34,660 nt of DNA, taken from DAOWHW01 sp964493265. Its GTDB lineage: Archaea; Nanobdellota; Nanobdellia; Pacearchaeales; UBA284. The DNA lies in contig CAZBLY010000004.1 in assembly GCA_964493265.1 (NCBI GenBank), positions 1 to 34,660 on the forward strand. The letters are read 5' to 3'. Under the pieces are notes generated by a model. The model saw nothing but the letters and a program-made list of their open reading frames with translations. It ran no database searches and was not told where the DNA came from. Positions 13,148-22,652 of the stretch are shown piece by piece; positions within the stretch are counted from its first letter, which is position 1, and each line of letters opens with the position of its first letter. The position numbers and the translations under genes were made by a program.

Positions 13148-14437
13148 TTATTTTTTAGAATATTTTTTTGCAATTTTTGTTGCTGTTTCACGAATTATAA
13201 GTTGTTTATCAGGTTCAAAATTATCAGCAAGATAATTAAAATCACACACTTTGGCTAGTTTTTTTTCAAGTTCTTCTTTTGTTTTATATCTGTCTAAAGA
13301 ATTATAGATGTTAGCAAGCGCATTATAAGTCTGTTTTCCTTTTTCATTATCTAATATTTTCTTTATATCTGGAGAATATTTTCGTAAAGCAGCCATCTGT
13401 TCATCTTTAATCTCCCCTTCACCTTGTTCTGCAGCAAATTGTATAATTGGGTTAGTTATTTGCTCGGTTGTTAGGTTAGTTTCTTTCTTTTTTACCCCTT
13501 TACTTTGGCCCCACTTTGATTCTATTTTTTCTATTTCTAAAAGTTTCTTAATATATAGTATACTTTTAGTAAAATGGGTTCTTTCAGCTTTTTTAGTAGG
13601 TACTTTAAATGTTGCTTTTACTTTTTGTTCATCTTTGGTCCCAAAATAATTATCAAGTTTTTTTGAAAGTTTTGATTTACTTTTTTTATCTCCATCTGCT
13701 GCTTTTATAATTAATTCTTCTAAACTAGGCATATCAATATCAAAAATTGTAAGATATTCATCTATCATATTATCTAAAATAGGATTTCCCTTTTCAGGAG
13801 GTTCATGAAATATTCCATCATAATTAGTAAAAATAATTTTATTGCCTGTTTCAGCAATAGTAAATACTTCATTAAATCTACATTCTTTTTTCTCTATATA
13901 TTTAGTTTTTTGTACAAGACCTTTTTCTTCAGCCCTATTTATGATTTCAAGTAAAAAACCTTTTTCTATTAATTTTTTAACATTAATTCCATTATCAAAA
14001 GTATATGGCGCCATAAATTCTACTAGCTTTCTAAAAAATAAAGGATTATTTCTATCTTCAAAATATCTATCAAGACCATCAGGCAAATAATATAGTTCTT
14101 CTTTTTCTTTTTTTTCTGGTATATATGGTTCCTGTTTTATAATTATTTCAGATTTTATTCCATTTTTTTCACAAATTTTTACAAGAAAAGGTTTAATAAA
14201 AAATTTTAATTTTGACTCAATATCGGAAATAATTAAGGGTCTTTGTTCTTTTTTTTCTTCACGTTTATCAAAATTTATTTCTTTTGATTTATCTAAGAAT
14301 TGTATATCTGCATAACCTTTACCTTTAGTAATATTTAGTTTCGAATTAACATCTGACTCAAGATCTGGCAAAAGAGCCTCTTCCCCTATTAGAATTTTGC
14401 TTTCTTTATCTTTATCCTTTTCTTTATCTTTTGTCAT
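13148..14437 (-). CDS. 429-aa charged protein, unknown function
   Basis: No domain recognised. The N-terminal 60 residues are low-complexity (alternating K, D and E). A middle region contains ELYYLPDGLDRYFEDRNNPL and a possible small winged or helical domain (KKLIEKGFLLEIINRAEEKG). The C-terminal 130 residues are helical. There is no signal peptide or membrane segment, so it is cytoplasmic. An earlier in-frame ATG at 14464 exists, but a TATA-like element at 14474-14483 predicts transcription starting near 14452, so ATG 14437 is chosen. It stands alone between tRNA-Gln and tRNA-Thr. Confidence 0.7.
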   Translation of the reverse strand: MTKDKEKDKDKESKILIGEEALLPDLESDVNSKLNITKGKGYADIQFLDKSKEINFDKREEKKEQRPLIISDIESKLKFFIKPFLVKICEKNGIKSEIIIKQEPYIPEKKEKEELYYLPDGLDRYFEDRNNPLFFRKLVEFMAPYTFDNGINVKKLIEKGFLLEIINRAEEKGLVQKTKYIEKKECRFNEVFTIAETGNKIIFTNYDGIFHEPPEKGNPILDNMIDEYLTIFDIDMPSLEELIIKAADGDKKSKSKLSKKLDNYFGTKDEQKVKATFKVPTKKAERTHFTKSILYIKKLLEIEKIESKWGQSKGVKKKETNLTTEQITNPIIQFAAEQGEGEIKDEQMAALRKYSPDIKKILDNEKGKQTYNALANIYNSLDRYKTKEELEKKLAKVCDFNYLADNFEPDKQLIIRETATKIAKKYSKK

Positions 14438-14560
14438 TTTAATTATATTGATTGCTACTATCAAGTGATGTCAATTTAAAAACCTTGCGTTTCTCTGTTG
14501 TTTTTGATGTAGTAAAAAAATAGAAAAAATATTAAAACTATGTAAATTTTGTTACATTAA

Positions 14561-14634
14561 GCCTCGGTAGCTCAGCTGGTTAGAGTGCAGCCTTGGTAAG
14601 GCTGAGGTCGCGTGTTCAATCCACGCCCGAGGCT
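14561..14634 (+). tRNA. tRNA-Thr (anticodon GGU)
   Basis: A 74-nt cloverleaf: acceptor GCCTCGG/CCGAGGC, D arm GCTC...GAGT, anticodon stem CAGCC/GGCTG with loop TTGGTAA (anticodon GGT), T arm GCGTG-TTCAATC-CACGC, discriminator U as usual for archaeal tRNA-Thr. ATATTAAAAC near 14530 is a suitable TATA element. Confidence 0.97.
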
Positions 14635-14719
14635 TATTTGATTTGTATTTGGTTTTTATTTAATTTGCACTTAGTTTGTAAAGATTTAAAAAGAATTTAC
14701 ACTTAAATGTAAAATAAAA

Positions 14720-15202
14720 ATGACAGAACAAAAATTAGAGAAATTAAAAAAAGAATATAAAAAATTTTGTAAAAAGTATAAATTACCTAAATTTTCTGAA
14801 TTAAATCAAGAGTTTGAGATAGAAAAAATCCAGGAGAAGGAAACAGACTTTTTGCTCCGTGAAATTAGAAGAGCTATAAGTGATAAAATAGCCGCATTTC
14901 TTCGTTTTTTTGAACTCTTTTTGAATCCACAAAATGCACCAGTTTTTATTCTTGTCTTATTAAAAAAATTAAATGCCAAAGATAAAAAAATCAGCGAAAA
15001 AATTTATCACCAATTAGTAAAATTTGAACTAAGTTCATTAAATTTAGATATAGTTTATAATGAAAAGAAAGAATCTGAATTTATTAAACAAATTAATGAG
15101 GGCTGGAAAAAACTTAAACCATATCTTAAGGAATTTTCAAAAACCATAGAAAGAAAAGAAGTAAAAGAAAAAGTTAAAAAAAGAAAAAGTTATTTTGGGT
15201 AG
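14720..15202 (+). CDS. 160-aa helical protein, unknown function
   Basis: An entirely helical, Lys/Glu-rich soluble protein. The recognisable stretches are KYKLPKFSELNQEFEIEKI, then LLREIRRAISDKIAAFLRF, then ELFLNPQNAPVF, and a lysine-rich tail. The middle segment looks conserved in style, but no catalytic motif or known family can be assigned. ATTTAAAAAG at about 14684-14692 lies about 30 bp upstream of the ATG, giving an almost leaderless mRNA. It converges on pheT with 23 bp between the stops. Confidence 0.7.
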   Translation: MTEQKLEKLKKEYKKFCKKYKLPKFSELNQEFEIEKIQEKETDFLLREIRRAISDKIAAFLRFFELFLNPQNAPVFILVLLKKLNAKDKKISEKIYHQLVKFELSSLNLDIVYNEKKESEFIKQINEGWKKLKPYLKEFSKTIERKEVKEKVKKRKSYFG

Positions 15203-15225
15203 ATTTTTAGATTTATATTTATATT

Positions 15226-16872
15226 TTATATTATAAATTTCTTAATTATTCCATCTAAATCAATTTCTAAACAAACCAAAGACATTTTTAGATGCCAAGA
15301 CTTAAGAACAGAGGGATGTATTTCCCCAATAATGCCTATTTGTTTTTCATCTATGATAATTTTTCCCGTTCTTCCCTTAATAAAATTATTAAAATCTACT
15401 TCTGAAATTTCCATTTTAATATCTAGCATTTTATTTAAATAATCTAGAATCTGCTTTATTTCTGTAAAATTTCCAGGAGTTATTGCAACAATTAATTTAT
15501 CCTTTTCTTCTATTCCTGTTTCAGATTTTGATCTCTTCTCAGCTCTTTTAAAGACTTTTCCTATCTCAAAAATTTTCTGAGGATATTCTGCCCTTACATT
15601 TTCACCCAAAATCTTTAGAATAGAACATAATAGGTTTGGCCTTAAAATTGTATAATCTGTTTTGCTTTTTTCAATTTCTATTTTTTCTTTTTGATTTGTT
15701 TTTTTAAGATCTTGTTCAGATAAAATATGATAAGAAGAAACTTCAATAAAATTTAAACCGGCCAGAATTTCTGCAATTTTTCTTTTAATTACTTCTCTAT
15801 TATCCTCTCTCCCTATGGTCGAAATTTCTGGAATTTCTGGCTCAAACTTATCATAACCATAAGCTATTGCAATATCTTCAGCTATATCGACTTCATGCAA
15901 AATATCTGTGCGCCAGGCAGGAATTAAAACTTCTTTATTTTTACATTCATAACCCATTCTTTCAAGAAATTTTTTAACTTCTTTTTCTTCTAATTCTAAA
16001 CCCAATAGTTTATTAATATTATTTAAATTAATTTTCATTTTTTCTGGAGCAAGATTTGGGGTTAACTCTTTTCTTCCAAAACCATAATTAAGTCTCATCT
16101 GATAGACTTCCCCACCCATGTCTGAAAACATTGTAATCAAAATATTAAGAGTTTTTTTCAACATATTCAAATCAAATCCAGAGCATTCAATAAAAATCTC
16201 TCTTGTATCTTCTGTTATTTTTCCTGTTTTATTTGAATTAATTATTGGAGGCATGCTTAAAATTTCTCTGGCAGAATCAACAAAAACAGGAAACTTTTTT
16301 TGACCTTTTAGAAGATGAGCATATTGCATTCCTGTTGGATTTTTTTGTAAAATTTCATAACCATTCATTTGTTTATTTGATTCAAGAGGAACAAAACTTA
16401 TATCTTGTGGTTTTCTAGCTTCATATCTTATTGGAAGAGATATTTTTTCAAGAGGATAAATACCAACAGCAATTGATTTTCTGTTTCTGCCTAATGTTGT
16501 ATGAATCTTTTCTTGTATGTCTATAACTTCCTTTATCCTTTCATTATTAAATTTCAATTTTTTGACTATTGCACAAACCGTATATGGTCTAACATCTCTT
16601 ACAGATCTGCTTATATTAACTTGATAATTTTTTTCTGGTTTGTTTATTTTATATTCTTTTAAACCTGTTTTTTTTCCTAAAAAAGCTAAAAAAGACCTAA
16701 TATAGCCATGTAAAGACAAAAGATCTGGCCTATTTGGAAAAATTTCAATATTAACTTCGGTATTAGTCAAAGATTCAAGAGGTGTCCCAAACATAGTTAT
16801 CTTATTTTCAATTTCTTTTGTCAATTTTACATATTTTCTAAATTCTCGACGTGGAAATTTTACTATAGCCAT
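15226..16872 (-). CDS. pheT: Phenylalanyl-tRNA synthetase beta subunit
   Basis: A 548-residue archaeal-type PheRS beta chain. The start is the B1 region (KFPRREFRKYV), followed by NIEIFPNRPDLLSLHGYIRS, the B3/B4 editing region with VRPYTVCAIV and GIYPLEKISLPIRYEA, the B5 domain, and the catalytic-like B6/B7 core with VDIAEDIAIAYGYDKF. The subunit edits misacylated Tyr-tRNA(Phe) and supports the alpha subunit. Length is normal. It lies 25 bp after pheS, forming the usual alpha-beta operon; the short spacer is A-rich on the coding strand and has no Shine-Dalgarno sequence. Confidence 0.94.
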   Translation of the reverse strand: MAIVKFPRREFRKYVKLTKEIENKITMFGTPLESLTNTEVNIEIFPNRPDLLSLHGYIRSFLAFLGKKTGLKEYKINKPEKNYQVNISRSVRDVRPYTVCAIVKKLKFNNERIKEVIDIQEKIHTTLGRNRKSIAVGIYPLEKISLPIRYEARKPQDISFVPLESNKQMNGYEILQKNPTGMQYAHLLKGQKKFPVFVDSAREILSMPPIINSNKTGKITEDTREIFIECSGFDLNMLKKTLNILITMFSDMGGEVYQMRLNYGFGRKELTPNLAPEKMKINLNNINKLLGLELEEKEVKKFLERMGYECKNKEVLIPAWRTDILHEVDIAEDIAIAYGYDKFEPEIPEISTIGREDNREVIKRKIAEILAGLNFIEVSSYHILSEQDLKKTNQKEKIEIEKSKTDYTILRPNLLCSILKILGENVRAEYPQKIFEIGKVFKRAEKRSKSETGIEEKDKLIVAITPGNFTEIKQILDYLNKMLDIKMEISEVDFNNFIKGRTGKIIIDEKQIGIIGEIHPSVLKSWHLKMSLVCLEIDLDGIIKKFII

Positions 16873-16897
16873 TTTTTATTTTGTTTTATTTTGCTTT

Positions 16898-18457
16898 TTA
16901 TTTTAACCAAAATTTCATTTTTCTTAATTGATTTAAATCATTTTTATACATTTCTCGAAGATCTTTGATATTATAATAATCCATTAATGTCCTGTCAAAT
17001 CCCGGACCCCAAGCAAGTACAGGAATCCATTCCCCTAATAATGGGATAACAACTTCTGGTCTAAATATGCCTGCTCCGCCTAATTCGAGCCAGATTTTTT
17101 TTTCTGGATGCCATACAGACATCTCAACACTAGGTTCTGTATATGGAAAGTATGATGGAGCAAACCTAATCTTTTCAAAACCCATTTTTTTATAAAATTC
17201 TTTGAGATAACCTAATAAGTGTCTAAAATTTGCATTTTTATCTATTACTATACCTTCTGTTTGATTAAATTCAAAACCATGGCTCCAATCTAAAGTTTCA
17301 TTTCTAAAACATTTACCTATTGCAAAAAACTTTCCCTTCTTATTCTTTTTATTCTTTAACTCACCAAGTTTTGCAAGAGTTCTGGCTGATAAACAAGTTG
17401 TATGTGTTCTTAATACAACCAATCTGGCTTCATCCTCATTCCAAAGATATTGCCAACCCCTGCTTCCTTCAATACCTTTCTCATGAGCTTTTCTAACATC
17501 TCTTACAAGATATTTATTCGGCAATCTTCCTTTAACATCTTTAATATAAAAAGTATCCTGCATCTCTCTAACAGGATGATTTTGTGCTGTAAAAAGTGCA
17601 TCAAAATTCCAAAAGGCTGTTTGTATAATTGTTCCGCTCATTTCCTTAAATCCCAATTCAATCCAAATTTTTCTTGCATAATCTGTTGCTTGATTTACAA
17701 AATAACGCTTTCCACCATAGATTTCAGGAGCCTTACTTTTAATATCATATTTTCTAAATACCTTGCCTCTCCATGTTCCTTTTCTTAACATATCTGGAGT
17801 AAGTTGTTCAATAAGCTCTTTTTTAAATTTTGGTAATTCTAAGATTATTTTTTTACCAAGATCAGTTATATTAAAACAAAGTTTGGTTACTTCATCAGTT
17901 CTAATAAGGTCTTTTCTCATCTTTAATTTTTTGAGAATATTTTTTTGCTCGTCATTCAAATTTTTAAGCTCCAAAGGGAGTGCTTCAAGAAATTTTTCTT
18001 CTGAAAATTTCTTTGTTGCTTTTTCTTTATTAATTTTAAGAATTATTTTACCAACAGAAATATCCACAAATTTTTTATTTTTAAGAATCCCCAAAGCAAT
18101 AGAAAATTCATTATCACTCAAACCAGATTTCTTTTTAGCATTTTTTAAATCAATACTCTTTACTTCAAGAATAAGCCCCAAAAGTCTTCTTTCTGGAAGG
18201 GCCTTTCTTAAATAAAGAATTCCATTTATATTTGTTTTTATAAATTTTTTCTTTTCTTCACTTAATTCTACTAATTTTTTATTGCTTAAAAATTGAAAAG
18301 CTCTTTTAATGCTTGTCAGATTTAGTTTTGCCTGAGCAGAAATAGCCTGAACTGAATTAAGGTATAATAAAGGAATAATAGTCCTTTCAAGTGGGCTTAG
18401 ACTTAAAAGAATATCTTCTATTTTTTCTTTATCAATTTCCACTTCTTTTTTAGCCAT
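16898..18457 (-). CDS. pheS: Phenylalanyl-tRNA synthetase alpha subunit
   Basis: A 519-residue archaeal/eukaryotic-type alpha chain. N-terminal winged-helix repeats (about 1-220, e.g. LSPLERTIIPLLYLNSVQAI) bind tRNA. The class II core follows, with GFKEMSGTIIQTAFWNFDAL, RTHTTCLSARTLAKL (motif 2 region), WSHGFEFNQTEGIV, and motif 3 ending LAWGPGFDRTLMDYY. It activates phenylalanine and charges tRNA-Phe as an alpha2-beta2 enzyme with the product of the next gene. No anomalies seen. Confidence 0.95.
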   Translation of the reverse strand: MAKKEVEIDKEKIEDILLSLSPLERTIIPLLYLNSVQAISAQAKLNLTSIKRAFQFLSNKKLVELSEEKKKFIKTNINGILYLRKALPERRLLGLILEVKSIDLKNAKKKSGLSDNEFSIALGILKNKKFVDISVGKIILKINKEKATKKFSEEKFLEALPLELKNLNDEQKNILKKLKMRKDLIRTDEVTKLCFNITDLGKKIILELPKFKKELIEQLTPDMLRKGTWRGKVFRKYDIKSKAPEIYGGKRYFVNQATDYARKIWIELGFKEMSGTIIQTAFWNFDALFTAQNHPVREMQDTFYIKDVKGRLPNKYLVRDVRKAHEKGIEGSRGWQYLWNEDEARLVVLRTHTTCLSARTLAKLGELKNKKNKKGKFFAIGKCFRNETLDWSHGFEFNQTEGIVIDKNANFRHLLGYLKEFYKKMGFEKIRFAPSYFPYTEPSVEMSVWHPEKKIWLELGGAGIFRPEVVIPLLGEWIPVLAWGPGFDRTLMDYYNIKDLREMYKNDLNQLRKMKFWLK

Positions 18458-18546
18458 ATTAAAAAGAGAAGCCCATATTTTATAAAACTTACCAATTAAA
18501 AAATAGATAATAATAATTGATTTTATCCTTTAGAAATATTTTTATT

Positions 18547-20514
18547 TTATCTCTTTTTCTTCTTAGTCTTTGTCTTTCTTTTTGTTATTTTTCTTGTCTT
18601 TGCTTTACTTGCTTGAGGATTCCATTCAGGTTGAAATGGTTTAACTACAATTGCTTCTGTTGTTGGTCTTGTTGTCCTTTTTCTTCTTCCTTTTCTATGT
18701 ATTACAAAATAAACTATAAGAGCAACAATAATAGCAAGAAGAGCTATATTTAATAAAACCCAATACCAGTTTCTCTTCATTTCAAATACAAATTGTCTCC
18801 ATCTAGAGGCTGCTTCTGATTGATATTTTATATCAACAGTCATGTCCTGTTCTTTTACTATATTATCATAACTGATTTTTACCTTGAAGCTATTTAATCC
18901 TAAAGCATCTTGATTAGGTCTTAAAGTGATATAAACATAGCCCAGGTTGTTTCCATCAAGAGTAATTGTCTCAGGATTAATTCTTATTAAATCTGCCCAA
19001 TCTTCATAGCCAGAAACATCCACACTATAAGTTGTTCTGGTATTCCCTGTATTTGTAACTATGACCTTTGTAGTGAAATCACTCCCAATAAAGACATCTC
19101 CAATTTGGGATAAGGTAAATGAAAGACCATATTCAGGTACAGGAAGACAATCACCTTCAACCTTTAGGGTAAGATAGTCTTTTACATAATCGTGATAACT
19201 TGTACTATAATAATTATAAGAAACTATAACCTTTACATCATAATTTCCTTCTTGTATATCTTTGGGAATTGAAAAAGTTTGACTAAAACCATAATCATCA
19301 TTTTCATCTAAATCAATTGTTTTTTCAAAATCTATACTAAGATCAGAATTAAGAATTTTTATTTGAACATCTTCATCAGATTCACCGGCATTTTCAATCT
19401 TTAAATTCAAATTGAAACTATCTCCGCAAGATGCTGTGGTAGGATAAATTGAAAATTCTTCTATTACAACATAATGGTTCTTTTTATTTAATTCAACATC
19501 AACTGAATCTTCATTACATTGCTCATCTTCATCGCCATCTTTATATACTTTAACTTGAACAACAAAATCATTATTATCATCTACTGTTGATGGAATTCTA
19601 AGCTTTAGAGTATAAGTCTCGGTCTCATCTTCCTGTATTTCAACTTCAAGTCTTTCTTCAGTAATTTCATCTTCATCATCCATATCATATAATTGTGCTT
19701 TTATAACAATATCAAGATCTTTAGTATAATCATTTTCTACTTCTACTTCAACTGAAATTTCCTCACCAACATAAAAATCATCACCACTATCAGGTTCTTT
19801 AATATTTACATCAAAATAGCTTCCTACAATGCCTTCATTACAATAACCAATTTCTTCTATTGTATATCCCCATGTTGAACTTGTTCCGCTATTACCAGCA
19901 TCATCTTCACAAGTTACATACCAATCGTGATTTCCTCTTTCAAGATAATCTCGTGAAAAAATTTCTGTATCAGCATTATAAGCAACCATATCCGCTTCTT
20001 CAACACCATCAATATAAAGATAACATTGTAAAGAATTATCATAATTATCTGTTACCATATATTCAAAATCAATACTTCTTGATTGTGTTTCATATCCATT
20101 TTGAGGATCTAATAAGGTAACAACAGGATCTCCAGTATCAATGTTTATTGTTCTTGTTTCACTATTTATTCCAGGAGTCATCCAACCATCATCAGAACAA
20201 TTAATATTCCAAGAATGAGTCCCTTGGTTTAATGGTAACATTGGAGTCATGATAGTATCAACACCAGCTTGAACTGAATTATTTGTTGCATAAGTTACAC
20301 TATTTATTATTAATCTGCAAGAAAAGGCAGATACTATATCACTTCCCGCTCTAAAAGTAAAATCAGGAGCGATACTATTTGTCCATACATTATTTGCAGG
20401 AGAAACTAAAGTAACATAAGTTATTGATGCAAAAGCCAAAGAAAGTGACAAAACTATTGCAATTAATATTCCTAAAAAAACAAATTTTGACTTGAATTGT
20501 TTTAATTTATTCAT
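18547..20514 (-). CDS. Membrane-anchored Ig-like surface protein
   Basis: A 655-residue exported protein: an N-terminal signal segment (about 10-30), then repeated beta-sandwich domains. Two share a S-P-A-N-N / D-P-Q-N-G opening with paired cysteines (SFSCRLII...WNINCSDDG; LQCYLYIDG...WYVTCEDDA), and later ones are CARDB-like (FSIYPTTASCGDSFNLNLKI). A C-terminal membrane helix (about 590-612) precedes a basic cytoplasmic tail rich in K, R and T. The middle is strongly acidic. It is probably a cell-surface adhesin or stalk. A BRE/TATA on the minus strand near 20553-20569 gives a short leader. The exact domain number is not certain. Confidence 0.75.
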   Translation of the reverse strand: MNKLKQFKSKFVFLGILIAIVLSLSLAFASITYVTLVSPANNVWTNSIAPDFTFRAGSDIVSAFSCRLIINSVTYATNNSVQAGVDTIMTPMLPLNQGTHSWNINCSDDGWMTPGINSETRTINIDTGDPVVTLLDPQNGYETQSRSIDFEYMVTDNYDNSLQCYLYIDGVEEADMVAYNADTEIFSRDYLERGNHDWYVTCEDDAGNSGTSSTWGYTIEEIGYCNEGIVGSYFDVNIKEPDSGDDFYVGEEISVEVEVENDYTKDLDIVIKAQLYDMDDEDEITEERLEVEIQEDETETYTLKLRIPSTVDDNNDFVVQVKVYKDGDEDEQCNEDSVDVELNKKNHYVVIEEFSIYPTTASCGDSFNLNLKIENAGESDEDVQIKILNSDLSIDFEKTIDLDENDDYGFSQTFSIPKDIQEGNYDVKVIVSYNYYSTSYHDYVKDYLTLKVEGDCLPVPEYGLSFTLSQIGDVFIGSDFTTKVIVTNTGNTRTTYSVDVSGYEDWADLIRINPETITLDGNNLGYVYITLRPNQDALGLNSFKVKISYDNIVKEQDMTVDIKYQSEAASRWRQFVFEMKRNWYWVLLNIALLAIIVALIVYFVIHRKGRRKRTTRPTTEAIVVKPFQPEWNPQASKAKTRKITKRKTKTKKKKR

Positions 20515-20615
20515 TTTTATTAGCCTTTATGTTGTTATTTAAGAGTTAATACTATTTAAAAAGGTTTCGTTTTAGCAGGAAACAAATTTAAATATTTTAA
20601 ATACAATAATAAAAT

Positions 20616-21227
20616 ATGAAAGAGAAAAAGCGCGTGAAAAAAGAACTCCGAATTTTAGGAATAGATGATGGTCCTTTTAATAAATTCAAAGATAAAAAAT
20701 GTCTTATTGTAGCAACGGTTTTTCGTGGGGGTAATTTTATGGACGGCCTTCTTTCCACAGAAGTCAGGATAGATGGATTGGACTCTACAACAAAACTTAT
20801 CAAAATTATAAAAAAGACCAGACATATTGGTCAACTCCAATGTATTATGCCTGGCGGAATCACCTTAGCTGGTTTTAATGTTATTGATATACAAAAACTA
20901 AACAAAAAAACTAAACTACCTGTTATTATAATTATCAGAAGAAAACCAGACCTAAAAAAAATTAAAAGAGCATTAAAAAGAGCAAATAAAAACACATGGA
21001 AGAAAAAAATGAATTTAATGAAAAAAGCTGGAAAAATCCATAGATTAAAATTAAAAATGAATAAAAAAAATAAAAACTTATATTTTCAAATTGCTGGAAT
21101 CAAAGAAAACAAAGCAAAAGAAATAATAAAAATATCGACAACACACGCAATAATCCCGGAACCTATAAGAATTGCGCATATAATTGCTTCTGGCCTTGTT
21201 CTTGGTGAAAGTCATGGAAGAGCTTAA
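20616..21227 (+). CDS. DUF99 (endonuclease V-like) protein
   Basis: A 203-residue member of the archaeal DUF99/UPF0215 family. The signatures are LRILGIDDGPFNK at the start, FRGGNFMDGLLSTEV, the D-G-L-D-S-T segment, QLQCIMPGGITLAGFNVIDI and IIIIRRKPD. The family is related in fold to endonuclease V (RNase H-like), with the early D-D as a potential metal ligand; its biochemical role is not established. A TATA element TTTAAATA at 20587-20594 lies about 26 bp upstream of the ATG, giving a leaderless message. It is divergent from the Ig-like protein gene. Confidence 0.88.
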   Translation: MKEKKRVKKELRILGIDDGPFNKFKDKKCLIVATVFRGGNFMDGLLSTEVRIDGLDSTTKLIKIIKKTRHIGQLQCIMPGGITLAGFNVIDIQKLNKKTKLPVIIIIRRKPDLKKIKRALKRANKNTWKKKMNLMKKAGKIHRLKLKMNKKNKNLYFQIAGIKENKAKEIIKISTTHAIIPEPIRIAHIIASGLVLGESHGRA

Positions 21228-21246
21228 AAAATAAAGATTTTAAAAA

Positions 21247-21516
21247 TTAATTAAAAATATCTTTAATTTTTTTAATGCTATTTGCAACTTCCTGGCCCTT
21301 GTTTGTTAACTTGATAAGCTTTATTCTTCCTTTCTTTTCAAAAGCTACAAGACCAAACTGCTCTAATGACTGTAAGATTTTTACTGCATGACTGTAAGTA
21401 CAATCAACTTCCTTAGCCAAAAGAGATCCATATCTTGCTCTAGAATCACGTCGTAGAGCAATAAGAATCAAAGCGGGTTTCTTCCTAAAAAAAGTATTGA
21501 AAGCGTTCTTTATCAT
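21247..21516 (-). CDS. Winged-helix DNA-binding protein
   Basis: An 89-residue MarR/ArsR-size regulator. Helix-turn-helix: ARYGSLLAKEVDCTYSHAVKILQSLE. Wing: FGLVAFEKKGRIKLIKLTNKG. A basic C-terminus follows. It probably binds DNA as a dimer; no ligand domain is present. It has its own strong BRE/TATA promoter at 21573-21587, with a leader of about 30 nt. It converges on the DUF99 gene. The target is unknown. Confidence 0.75.
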   Translation of the reverse strand: MIKNAFNTFFRKKPALILIALRRDSRARYGSLLAKEVDCTYSHAVKILQSLEQFGLVAFEKKGRIKLIKLTNKGQEVANSIKKIKDIFN

Positions 21517-21572
21517 TTTCCTTAGCCTTTAATGATTATTTTCTAATCAATATGTTTCATTACAACCTTTAT

Positions 21573-21587
21573 TTTATAAATCTTTCG
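21573..21587 (-). promoter_or_regulatory. BRE/TATA promoter of the winged-helix gene
   Basis: Minus strand reads CGAAAGATTTATAAAA, nearly identical to the signal peptidase promoter at 5411-5426. It lies about 60 bp upstream of ATG 21516. Confidence 0.6.
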
Positions 21588-21644
21588 TTTAAAAACAGAA
21601 AAATTTAAAAGTAAAAATCAAAAAATCACAAAAAACTCGAAAAT

Positions 21645-21887
21645 TTATGGTTTTTTTCTTTTTTCAATTTTTTTAATTGGATAGTCATCAAAAAAACATA
21701 CAAAATCCCTCGGTTCTTTGTAAACTTTTTCATCAAGAATTTTATTTTCGCTCAAGGCAGTAAGATAACCAAACCAAAATTACTTGCATTCATTTATTTG
21801 TTTTTTATCTTTATTATCATGCAGGCTTTTTTCAATTCTTTTTCTTAATTTTTCATTAAAATTATTTGAACTGTTTGAATTATTCAT
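21645..21887 (-). pseudogene. Small ORF interrupted by an in-frame TAA
   Basis: An ATG at 21887 overlaps the stop of the PIMT-like gene by 4 bp (ATGA), and 35 codons follow (MNNSNSSNNFNEKLRKRIEK..., ending INECK) before TAA at 21780-21782. The same frame continues without a break for 44 codons with protein-like content (FWFGYLTALSENKI, then EPRDFVCFFDDYP) to TAA at 21645. This looks like an 80-codon gene with one nonsense codon, or two very small proteins. The ECK-FWFGYL part is reminiscent of a short Cys/FGYL motif in archaeal small proteins, but that is from memory only. Confidence 0.5.
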
Positions 21888-22603
21888 TTTACTCGCCTTT
21901 CATAAAGTTCTTTAAGATCTTCTTTTTTAAGCAAAGGAACAAAAGCATACCCCTCTTCTTTTAAAATTGGCTTCAATATATTCTTCTTTTTTTGCCAAAT
22001 CTCAAGAGCGCCATAATCCCAAACTTTTCTTGTAGGGTATAGAAGTAAGCCATTTTCTTTCAAAAGTTGCAAACCCATTTTTTTAACATTATTAATCTTA
22101 TTAGAATCAACACCAGCTGTAAAAAAAACCCTATCATATTTATACTTCCAGACGGCTGTCTTCTTGTTAAGAGCATCTCCAGAAAATATATTTATTTTTG
22201 AAAATCTACTTGCTTCTCTTTTTTTATTTTTTAAAGAAGCAACAAGTTTTTTTATATTTTTTTTAGCCCCTTCTGCAAGATCAGAAAAAATTTCAATAGT
22301 TCTAACCACTCCAGGAAAAACAAAATAAGCAACCAAAGAAGCATGATAACCGGTATTGGTCCCTATTTCAAGAACATCATTTCCTTTTTGTAATCTTAAT
22401 AATCTCAACATTCTTGCTATAGTCGACGGTTGACTTATGGTCTGACCATGGGCAATATGTTGTGGTTCATCTCTATAAAAATCACTTTTTATAAAAAATC
22501 TTCTGTCACAGATACGAAAAGGTTTAAGAATTTCTTCATTAATGCCTGGATTATTAATTTTAATTGATTTTATCATCAACTCAAAATCTTTTTTGTTTTT
22601 CAT
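21884..22603 (-). CDS. Protein-L-isoaspartate O-methyltransferase-like protein
   Basis: A 239-residue SAM-dependent methyltransferase. The PIMT hallmark HGQTISQPSTIA begins at residue 52, and motif I VLEIGTNTGYHASLVA (about 77-92) binds SAM; it ends near FVPLLKKE, like the PIMT C-terminus. PIMT repairs isoaspartyl damage in proteins. It diverges somewhat: there is an inserted basic stretch after motif I (about 110-135), and motif II is D-R-V-F-F-T-A in place of D-x-I-x-x-x-A. The substrate could therefore differ. It is translationally coupled to the interrupted small ORF. Confidence 0.82.
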   Translation of the reverse strand: MKNKKDFELMIKSIKINNPGINEEILKPFRICDRRFFIKSDFYRDEPQHIAHGQTISQPSTIARMLRLLRLQKGNDVLEIGTNTGYHASLVAYFVFPGVVRTIEIFSDLAEGAKKNIKKLVASLKNKKREASRFSKINIFSGDALNKKTAVWKYKYDRVFFTAGVDSNKINNVKKMGLQLLKENGLLLYPTRKVWDYGALEIWQKKKNILKPILKEEGYAFVPLLKKEDLKELYERRVK

Positions 22604-22652
22604 AAATTAAAGAAAGAAATATGATTAATAAAACTTTTTATAAGTTAGCTAG

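Noticed and set aside
18517..18753. Open frames opposite the Ig-like, PheRS, rpoK, AspRS and other genes
   Set aside because: Their biased Phe/Ser/Leu-rich content is the complement of Lys/Glu-rich genes; no promoters or families support them.
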